Shown: in pieces, positions 1-6,802 of the stretch
Position numbering within the stretch: position 1 is the first letter of the stretch
Layout of the letters: each line of letters starts with the position of its first letter
Assembly (NCBI GenBank): GCA_031268245.1
Contig: JAIRXN010000161.1
Coordinates: 1 to 11,826 of the forward strand
Source of the DNA: Treponema sp.
Lineage (GTDB): Bacteria > Spirochaetota > Spirochaetia > Treponematales > Breznakiellaceae
Length of the DNA: 11,826 nucleotides
Direction of reading: 5' to 3'
Made by a program: the position numbers and the translations under genes
The notes under the pieces: model-generated
Databases searched by the model: none
Told to the model about the DNA's origin: nothing
The model's input: only the letters and a program-made list of their open reading frames with translations

Positions 1-1
1 T

Positions 2-1144
2 TTAAAAGAGGCCGTACTCGTCCGGAGATTTTTTTGCAAGGTTGAGGTGTTTATAGCCAAGAGCGGTTACCATGCGGCCTCTGGGGCTCCGCTGGAGGAG
101 GCCCGCTTGAATAAGGAAAGGCTCGTAGTAATCCTCCAGAGTCTCCACCGATTCCCCGATGGAAATTGCCAGTGTTTCCGCTCCCACAGGGCCGCCGCCG
201 TAACGTTCAATGATCATCCTGAGGATCTCCCTGTCGTAGCGTTCCAGGCCGAGACTGTCAATCTCAAGCCGTCTGAGCCCTTCGCATACCACTCTCCGGC
301 CGATCCTGCCGCCTTCTTCAGGCATCACCTGGGCAAAGTCCCTCATGCGCCTGAGCAGACGGTTTGCGACACGGGGAGTGCCCCTGGCGGAAGCCGCCAT
401 AAGAGGAACAGCATCGCCGTCAACATGAACCCTGATGATCTGTGCGGAACGGCGGATGATGGCCTCCATATCCTTCTGCTCATAGAAGGAAAAACGGCAG
501 GTTATGCCGAAACGGCTGATCAGGGGCCCGGCAACATTGCCCGCCTTGGTGGTAGCCCCAACCAGCGTAAAGGGCTTGACGGGGATACGGATCGTTCTGG
601 CCTGGGGCCCCTGCCCTATGACCCAATCCATCTCATAGTCCTCCATGGCAATGTAGAGCATCTCTTCTATGGCGGGCTTGAGGCTGTGGATCTCGTCAAT
701 AAAAAATACCGAAGACTCAGGCAGTGTGGTCAGTATCCCTGCAAGATCTTTTGGCTTGTCCAGAGCGGTAGCAACAGTATGTTTGAAATCTCCTCCCATC
801 TCGTTTGCCACCACCTGTGCGAGTGTGGTTTTCCCCAAGCCCGGCGGTCCGATGAGAAAGAGGTGGTCAAGAACCTCTCCCCGGCTTTTTGCGGCGGACA
901 TAAAAACGGAGAGATTATCTTTCATCTGCTCCTGGCCGAGAAACTCGCTGAGAAAGCGGGGCCGGAGCGCCGTTTCATTCTGATCCTCGGCAAGCTTCTT
1001 TTCCGGGTGCAGTAATCCTGCTGTTTCGGAATCTCCCGCACGGAGAGCCTGAATCACCGTTACCGTTCCGGCTCCTGCCGGGGATGGAGTAAAATCCCGT
1101 TTCATGTTTGATTCGGTGTTTAAGGCTGCCTTTTTCTTTCCCAT
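2..1144 (-). CDS. ruvB: RuvB, Holliday junction branch-migration ATPase
   Basis: AAA+ motor that, with RuvA, drives branch migration of Holliday junctions during recombinational repair in the cytoplasm. The 380-residue product shows Walker A GPPGLGKTT (99-107), Walker B with DEIH (150-153), sensor 1 in GATTKAG (196-202), the arginine-finger region ISRFGI (209-214), sensor 2 RGTPRVANRLLRR (254-266) and the C-terminal winged-helix signature RSPRGR (352-357). It is complete: the TAA stop is at 2-4. The conserved core (ALRPRFLSEFLGQ) begins near residue 59, against about 22 in E. coli, so there is a 35-40 residue N-terminal extension; Met14 is an alternative start. An AAGGGA ribosome binding site (1150-1155) five bases before the ATG supports the first start. 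It follows ruvA on the same strand after a 54-base gap containing a strong hairpin, so co-transcription is likely. Confidence 0.97.
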   Translation of the reverse strand: MGKKKAALNTESNMKRDFTPSPAGAGTVTVIQALRAGDSETAGLLHPEKKLAEDQNETALRPRFLSEFLGQEQMKDNLSVFMSAAKSRGEVLDHLFLIGPPGLGKTTLAQVVANEMGGDFKHTVATALDKPKDLAGILTTLPESSVFFIDEIHSLKPAIEEMLYIAMEDYEMDWVIGQGPQARTIRIPVKPFTLVGATTKAGNVAGPLISRFGITCRFSFYEQKDMEAIIRRSAQIIRVHVDGDAVPLMAASARGTPRVANRLLRRMRDFAQVMPEEGGRIGRRVVCEGLRRLEIDSLGLERYDREILRMIIERYGGGPVGAETLAISIGESVETLEDYYEPFLIQAGLLQRSPRGRMVTALGYKHLNLAKKSPDEYGLF

Positions 1145-1155
1145 TACAGTCCCTT

Positions 1156-1195
1156 GAGCTTGTTCCGAAACTCGCTCGTGTTTTGGAACAAGCTC
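1156..1195 (-). repeat. Dispersed hairpin element, copy 1 (ruvA-ruvB spacer)
   Basis: The arms 1156-1171 (GAGCTTGTTCCGAAAC) and 1180-1195 (GTTTTGGAACAAGCTC) form a 16-bp stem with one G-T wobble and an 8-base loop. It fills most of the ruvA-ruvB gap. In the ruvB direction no T-run follows the stem, so a classical intrinsic terminator is unlikely. The foot of the stem touches the ruvB AAGGGA ribosome binding site, so an effect on ruvB translation or on mRNA processing is possible (inference). A related copy lies at 8133-8169 in the same orientation. Confidence 0.85.
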
Positions 1196-1198
1196 ACT

Positions 1199-1792
1199 TT
1201 AAGTCAACAATACAATCGCTTCCCTGAAGAGAAGCTTTTCCCGTTCCGCCGCCTGAACATTTTTGCCGTCAACGCTGCGGTCTGCCTTTGCAAGAGCCTC
1301 CGCGGCGGCCCGCCGATCATAACCCATGCCGACCAGGGCTTCCAGAAGCTCCGCATGAGGGGAAGAAACATCGGCCTTCGCCGCCGAACTAAACGTAAGC
1401 TTCCCCCTGAGTGCAAGGAGCATTTTTTGCGCGGTCTTTTTACCCAGTCCCGGCACTGCCTCAAGGCGGCCCAGATCTTCGTTTTCCAGGGCCTTTTCAA
1501 GCTCCTCCTGGCCGATGCCCCCGAGAATTCTTACAGCCCCCTTCGGGCCGATGCCTTCAACCTTGAGAAGCTCAAGGAAGGTAGCGCGGCGGGTTTCATC
1601 GGCAAACCCGTAGAGTTTCATCTGGTCTTCCCGGTGGTACAGCCAGGTAAAAAGCCGGGCCTCCTCACCCTCGGGAGGAAGCCGGGCAATATCTCCTGAG
1701 GGGACGCTGATCTCCCACTCCAGACCGCCGGTCTCCAGAAAGACCGTATCGGAGCCTTTGCCGCCGATTATTCCCCGGATACTGTTGAACAT
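1199..1792 (-). CDS. ruvA: RuvA, Holliday junction-binding subunit
   Basis: RuvA binds the Holliday junction as a tetramer and loads RuvB. The product is 197 residues, the usual length. Domain I is an OB fold (about 1-65, MFNSIRGIIGGKGSD at the start). Two helix-hairpin-helix motifs follow: LLKVEGIGPKGA (75-86) and LEAVPGLGKKTAQ (110-122). After a linker (about 134-145) comes the RuvB-contacting domain III (146-197). The ATG at 1792 gives the canonical N-terminus. No Shine-Dalgarno sequence precedes it; instead an extended -10-like sequence lies 8 bases upstream, so the mRNA may be leaderless. It is divergent from the TIGR02757 gene and is followed by ruvB. Confidence 0.96.
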   Translation of the reverse strand: MFNSIRGIIGGKGSDTVFLETGGLEWEISVPSGDIARLPPEGEEARLFTWLYHREDQMKLYGFADETRRATFLELLKVEGIGPKGAVRILGGIGQEELEKALENEDLGRLEAVPGLGKKTAQKMLLALRGKLTFSSAAKADVSSPHAELLEALVGMGYDRRAAAEALAKADRSVDGKNVQAAEREKLLFREAIVLLT

Positions 1793-1800
1793 GATAGTCT

Positions 1801-1809
1801 ATTGTATCA
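1801..1809 (-). promoter_or_regulatory. Candidate extended -10 promoter of ruvA-ruvB
   Basis: Read on the minus strand this is TGATACAAT, that is a TACAAT -10 hexamer with an upstream TG extension. Only 8 bases separate it from the ruvA ATG, so transcription would begin at or next to the start codon. No convincing -35 is present (T/A-rich bases only), which an extended -10 can tolerate. Assigned by eye. Confidence 0.4.
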
Positions 1810-1828
1810 GAAAAGGAGAAAAGGTAAA

Positions 1829-1891
1829 ATGCGGCAAAACCAGGGGCTAAAGAAAAGCATTGAATGCGCGGAAGCTGAAAACACTTCTTGA
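1829..1891 (+). other. Possible 20-codon leader ORF overlapping the TIGR02757 start
   Basis: An ATG at 1829 is preceded by the best ribosome binding sequence of this region (GGAG at 1815-1818 and AAGG at 1821-1824). It opens 20 codons (MRQNQGLKKSIECAEAENTS) and stops at TGA 1889-1891, in a different frame from the large gene and overlapping its first ten codons. It could be a leader peptide, the true beginning of the TIGR02757 protein if a +1 shift or sequence error lies between them, or chance. No evidence of coding beyond the ribosome binding site. Confidence 0.25.
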
Positions 1892-2651
1892 CACATGGAC
1901 GCTCCGTATCAATACCCCCGCCTTTATCGAAAACGATCCGGTGCGCTTTCCCCGCCGCTACCGCGGGAAAAAAGACATCGAAATTGCCGCCTTTTTAAGC
2001 GCCGCTATTGCCTGGGGCAGACGGGATCTGATACTCAGATCCGCAGAGAAGATGTTTCTCATGATGGGAAAGAGCCCTTATAGCTTTATCATGGAGGGAG
2101 CATGGAAAAGAAGCGGCGGAGAAACCGGCGGCAGAGGCAGATCCATCCACCGTACCTTTTTTGAAGACGACTTTGAGTATTACTGCCGGGGTCTCAATTT
2201 CTGTTATACACAGTACGGGGATCTGGAAAATCTCTTTGCCGAAGGGCTCGGGGGAGGCGGCATGTTTGAAAGCATCCGGCTTTTCCGGGAAACCATGGCC
2301 CTGGGAAACGGCGGCGGAGAAGGCAAGACGCTCTACAGCAAGCATGTTTCAAATCCCGGTTCCTCTTCGGCATGCAAACGCATCAACCTGGCTCTGCGCT
2401 GGCTGGTACGGAAAGACGGCATTGTTGACCCGGGAATATGGAAACGCATTTCTCCCGCATCTCTCTACATTCCCTTGGATCTCCACGTGGGCCGTACCGC
2501 CCGGCAGATTGGTCTTCTGGAACGGAAAACCAACGACCGCAGGGCGGTGGAAGAATTGACAGAAAAACTTCGGGAATTTTCACCCGAAGATCCTGTCAGA
2601 TATGATTTTGCCCTGTTCGGCATCGGGATGACTCACTCCGGGGGAAGATGA
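1860..2651 (+). CDS. TIGR02757 (DUF2400) family protein
   Basis: A conserved bacterial family of unknown biochemical role. I recognise it from FIENDPVRFPRRY (22-34), the helix FLSAAIAWGRRDLILRSAE (45-63), the SNPGSSSACKRINLALRWLV block (164-183), VDPGIW, IPLDLHVGRTA (204-214) and the C-terminal EDPVRYDFALFGIG (243-256). At 263 residues it has the usual family length. The start is unclear: an in-frame stop at 1848-1850 leaves TTG at 1860 as the only start that keeps the conserved N-terminus, yet it has no close ribosome binding site, while a strong one serves an out-of-frame ATG at 1829. It is divergent from ruvA and its last 19 bases overlap the convergent binding-protein gene. No function is assigned beyond the family. 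Confidence 0.88.
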   Translation: MNARKLKTLLDTWTLRINTPAFIENDPVRFPRRYRGKKDIEIAAFLSAAIAWGRRDLILRSAEKMFLMMGKSPYSFIMEGAWKRSGGETGGRGRSIHRTFFEDDFEYYCRGLNFCYTQYGDLENLFAEGLGGGGMFESIRLFRETMALGNGGGEGKTLYSKHVSNPGSSSACKRINLALRWLVRKDGIVDPGIWKRISPASLYIPLDLHVGRTARQIGLLERKTNDRRAVEELTEKLREFSPEDPVRYDFALFGIGMTHSGGR

Positions 2652-3730
2652 TTCAGGAGCCTTTCCGCATTTGCGGCGGACAGATCATAATTGTAAAAGC
2701 GCCGGTAATAGTTTTGGGTTTCGGCGGCCATATCCAAATCGTTAAACAATTGGGGATACATTTTTTGAGCCAGGTACAACATCAGCAGTACTCCTTCGCT
2801 GGAATAATCCCAATACATGACGCCGTCAGGACAAAGGTGAACTTGAGCATTTTTAAGCGCCTTAAGTTCCGACCAGGCCCGCCCTCCAAGCACCGGTTCT
2901 GCGGATTCCATGCGTCCCATAAAAATTACATCGGGATCCCAGGAAATGATCTCTTCCATGGTTACTTCGGTATCCATTTCCCTGCCGGTTTCATCGGCTA
3001 TGTTTCTTCCCCCTGCCAATTCAAGCCAGAATGATACATAGGAGTATTGGGAAAAGAGGCCGAGCCCTTCCTCTCCATAGGCATAGATTGCGGTTTTACG
3101 TTCCGCCTGGGGGATAGAGGCAGTACGCGTGCGTACATAGGCAATTTTTTCATCAAAGTAGCTAAACCAGTCCCTGGCCTTGGCCTGGGCGCCGTCTCCC
3201 AAGGCGTCCGCAAAAACCTGTATCTCCTTTTTTTGGTAGGCGATAAATTCATCCGGCGTCCGGGGATTGCCGGTGGAATTCTGTACAACCACTACGGGGA
3301 TACCTGCGTTTTCCAGACTTGCCAGAGGCTCGGCATAATCCCAGAAAAACACACAATCCGTACCAAGGTTTAAGAGTTCTTCCACATTCGGTTCCGCGGG
3401 GTTCCGTATTGCCTGCACCGAAGCAATCGCGGGATTCGTTGCCTGCACCCAGGGGCGGCCTGTCATATAGAAATGAGCCCCTGCAAGCCGGTTTGCCTGT
3501 CCCAGCATAAAGACCTTTTCATAGGAAGGCCCTGCCAGGGCAACTGCCCGCCGGACAGGAGAGGCAAGAGATACCGGACGGCCCGCCAGGTCGGTAATTA
3601 CACTTACCGCCGCGGACTCAGGCGATCCCTGATCCTGTCTTTGACCCCGTGACCAGGCGCCTCCCAGAACCAGAGAAAACAATACGATCGCAGAAAATAT
3701 GCGCATCGATCCTTTACTCATCATTTTCAT
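2633..3730 (-). CDS. ABC importer substrate-binding protein, Fe-siderophore/heme/B12 class
   Basis: Periplasmic helical-backbone binding protein (TroA/FepB/BtuF-like class) that would deliver a metal chelate to the adjacent FecCD-type permease. The 365-residue product has a basic start (MKMMSKGSMR), a hydrophobic stretch IFSAIVLFSLVLGG (11-24) and a likely cleavage near AWS (25-27). There is no cysteine there, so it appears to be secreted rather than a lipoprotein. The mature part begins VITDLAGRPVSL (44-55), typical of the class, and shows PNVEELLNLGTDCVFFW (114-130), GGRNIAD (240-246) and ISWDPDVIFMG (262-272). A GGAG ribosome binding site lies about 10 bases before the ATG at 3730. It is the last gene of the operon, 18 bases after the ATPase. 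The ligand cannot be read from the sequence. Confidence 0.9.
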   Translation of the reverse strand: MKMMSKGSMRIFSAIVLFSLVLGGAWSRGQRQDQGSPESAAVSVITDLAGRPVSLASPVRRAVALAGPSYEKVFMLGQANRLAGAHFYMTGRPWVQATNPAIASVQAIRNPAEPNVEELLNLGTDCVFFWDYAEPLASLENAGIPVVVVQNSTGNPRTPDEFIAYQKKEIQVFADALGDGAQAKARDWFSYFDEKIAYVRTRTASIPQAERKTAIYAYGEEGLGLFSQYSYVSFWLELAGGRNIADETGREMDTEVTMEEIISWDPDVIFMGRMESAEPVLGGRAWSELKALKNAQVHLCPDGVMYWDYSSEGVLLMLYLAQKMYPQLFNDLDMAAETQNYYRRFYNYDLSAANAERLLNHLPPE

Positions 3731-3748
3731 TTTTCTTTATCTCCTTGT

Positions 3749-4555
3749 TTATCGAATATTACAGGCCACACAGGCCCTTCGTTTAATTTCGGGAATATAT
3801 GCCATGTACATGCCGGTCTTGTAAATCCGGCTGAGATTTTCCTGGGTAACAATTTCTTCGGCGCTTCCGCTTGTCAGCCTGCCTTCGTTGTCCAGTATCC
3901 CCGCCCTGGCATCCAGCAGGATTGCATGGTCGGGCATGTGGGTGCTGAGTATCACGGCGATCCCCTCTTCGGCGAGACGGATGATCGTCTTCAAAACCTT
4001 AATCTGGTTTCCGTAATCAAGATGATTGGCAGGCTCATCCATCAGGATTAATTTGGGATTCTGTACCAGGACACGCGCGATCTGGGCCTGCTGCTTTTCA
4101 CCTCCGGAAAGGCGCAGCATGGATTTACGGGCCAAATGCGTAATGTGCATCTGTTCCATAACATGTTCCGCCATTTCGTATTCGGCCTTCCCCGGAACCT
4201 TGAGCATTCCGATATGCGGGGCGCGGCCCAGCACAAGATAATCCGTCACCGTAAAATCAAAACGCAGACTTTCTGTTTGTGCGACGATCCCTGCTTTAAG
4301 GGCATAGTTTCCGGGACTTATGCCGCGGATATCCTGTCCGTCCAGCCTGATAGTACCGCTGCCGGGAGATAACATTCCCTGAAGGCAGGCAAGAAGAGTG
4401 GACTTCCCGGCCCCGTTGGCCCCCAGGATCGTATATATCTGTCCCGCATCCAGGGTAAAGGATACTCCCGAAAAAACAGGATTTCCCTTTTCATAAGAAA
4501 AACTGATGTTATCCGCTTCCAGAAGCGGCGCTTTTTCCGTGTTCATCACATTCAC
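3749..4555 (-). CDS. ABC importer ATP-binding protein, FecE/FepC/BtuD-like
   Basis: Cytoplasmic ATPase that powers the importer. In 268 residues it has Walker A GANGAGKST (45-53), Q-loop Q93, signature LSGGEKQQ (149-156), Walker B LILMDEP (169-175), D-loop NHLD (177-180) and switch His206 in STHMPDH, all intact. The order and spacing fit the ferric-siderophore/cobalamin family. The start is taken as GTG at 4555, which overlaps the permease stop as GTGA; an ATG three codons in (4546) with AGGGTGA before it is an equally good start. The protein ends in a short tail containing CVAC (262-265), which is not part of the usual ATPase fold and could be incidental. Translation is likely coupled to the permease. 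Confidence 0.95.
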   Translation of the reverse strand: MNVMNTEKAPLLEADNISFSYEKGNPVFSGVSFTLDAGQIYTILGANGAGKSTLLACLQGMLSPGSGTIRLDGQDIRGISPGNYALKAGIVAQTESLRFDFTVTDYLVLGRAPHIGMLKVPGKAEYEMAEHVMEQMHITHLARKSMLRLSGGEKQQAQIARVLVQNPKLILMDEPANHLDYGNQIKVLKTIIRLAEEGIAVILSTHMPDHAILLDARAGILDNEGRLTSGSAEEIVTQENLSRIYKTGMYMAYIPEIKRRACVACNIR

Positions 4556-5592
4556 CCTATTCTCATCCGCTGACGCAGCAGGAGCCAGATAAAAAGCGGC
4601 GTACCCAAAAGCCCGGTAAGAATACTCAATGGTATTTCCGAACCGGAAATATTCCGCGCCAGCGTATCAACCATGATCATGAATACCGCGCCGAGCAGGG
4701 CCGATGCGGGGAGCATGTAGCGGTGATCCTGACCGGTCAAAAGCCGCCCCAGATGGGGTATGACAAGTCCCACCCAGCCGATGGTTCCCGACAAACATAT
4801 TGCCGAAGAAGTAAGCACGGTGGAACAGAGCACCATCCATCCCCTCATGACAGATGCATTGATCCCCAGGGAGTGGGCTTCCGCATCCTCCAGGGCCAAA
4901 AGATTGATCCGCCAGCGCAGTAACAGTATCACTGCCGAGGCTGCAAAAATTACCGGGAAGGCAAGCAAGACATCCAATTGTCTGACAGAGGCAAGGCTTC
5001 CCATAGTCCAGTACACGATGGCCGCCAGTTCGTTTTCCGGATCCGCCATATACTTCATAAATCCCAAAACTGCATTCATGAACCCGGAAACCACTACCCC
5101 GGCCAAAACCAGCATGAGGGAAGATCTGTTTTTGAAGATCCGGGGAATGGAAACGGATATCAGCACCGCCGCAAGTCCCCCCGCAAGTGAGAAAACCCGT
5201 ACTGTCCAGGGTTCAAGGTGAAGCAGTATCGCCCATGCGGCGCCCGCGCAGGCCCCGGAGGATACTCCCAGCAGATCCGGGGAAACCAGAGGATTCCGGA
5301 ATATTCCCTGATAGACCGCGCCGGAAAGGGCCAGGGCGCATCCCGCCAGAGCCGCTGCGCATATACGGGGAAAACGTATGTTCATCACTACATTTTCCAT
5401 CTGGATAGTCCAGGTTGGCTTTATGGGAAGCACCCTGGCCGCTACTATTGCCGCAACTTTTTGAAGGGGTACGGGAAATCTGCCTATACTTAGGGCGCTA
5501 AGCCAAAAAACCGGGAGGAGAATGAAGAGGACGGCGATGATCCGCTGATGCGTATGCTCCATAAATGGTATTGGCTCCGTGGTTTTCGCCAT
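4552..5592 (-). CDS. ABC importer permease, FecCD family
   Basis: Inner-membrane permease of a metal-chelate importer, expected to form a homodimer since only one permease gene is present. The 346 residues are mostly hydrophobic, with about ten membrane segments (the first near 18-35). Family motifs are clear: IRFPRICAAALAGCALALSG (72-91), YQGIFRNPLVSPDLLGVSSG (94-113), the ATPase-coupling region GTIGWVGLVIPHLGRLLTG (269-287) and the C-terminal EIPLSILTGLLGTPLF (319-334). The start at 5592 has no obvious ribosome binding site; Met11 (5562), with a GGAG 12 bases upstream, is a plausible alternative. First gene of the permease-ATPase-binding protein operon, divergent from the gene at 5776. Confidence 0.95.
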   Translation of the reverse strand: MAKTTEPIPFMEHTHQRIIAVLFILLPVFWLSALSIGRFPVPLQKVAAIVAARVLPIKPTWTIQMENVVMNIRFPRICAAALAGCALALSGAVYQGIFRNPLVSPDLLGVSSGACAGAAWAILLHLEPWTVRVFSLAGGLAAVLISVSIPRIFKNRSSLMLVLAGVVVSGFMNAVLGFMKYMADPENELAAIVYWTMGSLASVRQLDVLLAFPVIFAASAVILLLRWRINLLALEDAEAHSLGINASVMRGWMVLCSTVLTSSAICLSGTIGWVGLVIPHLGRLLTGQDHRYMLPASALLGAVFMIMVDTLARNISGSEIPLSILTGLLGTPLFIWLLLRQRMRIG

Positions 5593-5775
5593 AAGTTTAT
5601 CAGGGGGTAAAAAAATTTACAACGATTTTGTTTCATTTTTCTTGCGTTTTGTTATAAATTTTTAAGAATATTTGTATGGTTATGTTTTGTTCTGCGGATT
5701 CATTACTATATTGATTTTTGTGCGCCTTTGGCTGTAGATTCAGTAATAGAAAACAAGATTTGCCGGAGGAAAGCT
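5593..5775. promoter_or_regulatory. AT-rich divergent intergenic region, importer / binding-protein homologue
   Basis: This 183-base region must hold the promoters of the importer operon (minus) and of the gene at 5776 (plus). It is markedly richer in A and T than the flanking genes, especially 5620-5720. Several weak -10-like hexamers occur (for example TATAAC on the minus strand around 5653-5658) but none has a convincing -35 partner. I see no clear Fur or DtxR-type palindrome and no cobalamin riboswitch fold. Confidence 0.5.
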
Positions 5776-6801
5776 ATGAGCAGCGCTTTAAGCGGTGAAG
5801 GGATCGGCGGACAGAGTGACAGTAAAGGGCGGATGAATTTTTTTGCCGACCTGCCCTGTCCCATGAAGCAGCGTTTCCGGGACGCATACGAAGCCTTTGA
5901 AACACAGTATTTTAAGGAAACAGGACAGCGTTTCTACAGTGTTCTTCTCTCCCTCAACCCCGATCCTGAGGAGAAAACCATGACTGTACAGGATATTAAA
6001 TCGGCAAAAACAATTGACGATATTCCGGACATGGTTATCTGTTATGCCCTTGATGTTTTTTCCCGGAGGGATTTTATCGAAAAATATATCAGGCCGGGCT
6101 GTTTTGAAAAGGCGCTTGATACGGAAGGACTGAACTTCATCAACCGGAATGAATTCGATGACCCCTGCAGATCTTTCAACAGCATCGGTTTCTTCCCCCA
6201 GATTGTTCTGGTTGACAAAAAACAGTTGGGGAACAGGCCTGTACCGGCCAGCCTGGAATCCCTCATGGATCCGGTCTACGAAAAAAGCATTGTCATACCT
6301 TCGCTTGAGACTGATGATATTTCCACCATGCTCCTCCATCATATTTACCAAAACTACGGAGAGGCCGGGCTGGACAAGATCGAAAAGAACATCCGGGGGA
6401 GCATGGAGAGCGCCGATGCGGTCACAATCGCCGGGCAGGGAAAAAGCGGCGCCGCCGTATATCTTGTGCCCTGGGTCTTTGCCCAGGAAGCGGCAGGGCG
6501 GGAACACACAGAAATCGTGTGGCCCTCCGAAGGAGCATTGGCAGAGCCCATGGTTCTGATGATCAAAAAAGACAGACCGAAGAAAACAGACGCCCTGCTG
6601 AACTTTCTCCTCTCGCCTGAGGTATCACAGATGTTTGCGGAGAATTTTTTTATCTCCGCCGATCCCGGAGCGGATACAAGAATCCCTGCCGGGGGCAAGA
6701 TCAAATGGCTCGGCTGGAATTACATCTATAATAACGACATTACCGCAATTCAGAAAATGCTGACGGAGAGATTCAATAAATTTCTCCACATCTGCGAATA
6801 A
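5776..6801 (+). CDS. Binding-protein-like protein without signal peptide
   Basis: A 341-residue protein with the fold features of a type II (iron(III)/sulfate-like, COG1840-type) solute-binding protein: NFFADLPCPMKQRFRDAYE (21-39), VPASLESLMDPVYEKSIVIP (156-175), GQGKSGAAVYLVPW (220-233), IVWPSEGALAEPMVLMIKK (247-265) and DALLNFLLSPEVSQMF (272-287). The N-terminus (MSSALSGEGIGGQSDSKGRM) is polar and has no signal peptide or lipobox, so the protein is expected in the cytoplasm. The ATG at 5776 is chosen over a TTG at 5728 because GGAGG lies 6 bases before it. It is divergent from the importer operon and ends 1 base before the convergent ruvC. Inference: an intracellular ligand- or metal-handling partner or sensor for the importer; the ligand is unknown. 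Confidence in the gene is high, in its role low. Confidence 0.85.
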   Translation: MSSALSGEGIGGQSDSKGRMNFFADLPCPMKQRFRDAYEAFETQYFKETGQRFYSVLLSLNPDPEEKTMTVQDIKSAKTIDDIPDMVICYALDVFSRRDFIEKYIRPGCFEKALDTEGLNFINRNEFDDPCRSFNSIGFFPQIVLVDKKQLGNRPVPASLESLMDPVYEKSIVIPSLETDDISTMLLHHIYQNYGEAGLDKIEKNIRGSMESADAVTIAGQGKSGAAVYLVPWVFAQEAAGREHTEIVWPSEGALAEPMVLMIKKDRPKKTDALLNFLLSPEVSQMFAENFFISADPGADTRIPAGGKIKWLGWNYIYNNDITAIQKMLTERFNKFLHICE

Positions 6802-6802
6802 A

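Noticed and set aside
47..1015. 322-codon open frame on the plus strand
   Set aside because: It lies wholly opposite ruvB, whose motifs are unambiguous; the plus-strand translation shows no recognisable family pattern.
1156..1195. Hairpin as an intrinsic terminator of ruvA
   Set aside because: No T-run follows the stem in the direction of transcription, and it would cut off ruvB.
1154..1699. 181-codon open frame on the plus strand
   Set aside because: Antisense to ruvA and across the hairpin; no ribosome binding site or family features.
5728..5775. TTG start adding 16 residues to the cytoplasmic binding-protein homologue
   Set aside because: No ribosome binding site there, whereas GGAGG precedes the ATG at 5776; the added residues would also not form a signal peptide.
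5593..5775. Cobalamin riboswitch or Fur box upstream of the importer
   Set aside because: No B12-box-like or conserved stem pattern and no clear Fur/DtxR palindrome could be read in this short A/T-rich region.
5788..6507. 239-codon open frame on the minus strand
   Set aside because: Antisense to the binding-protein homologue, which has a GGAGG site and recognisable fold motifs.
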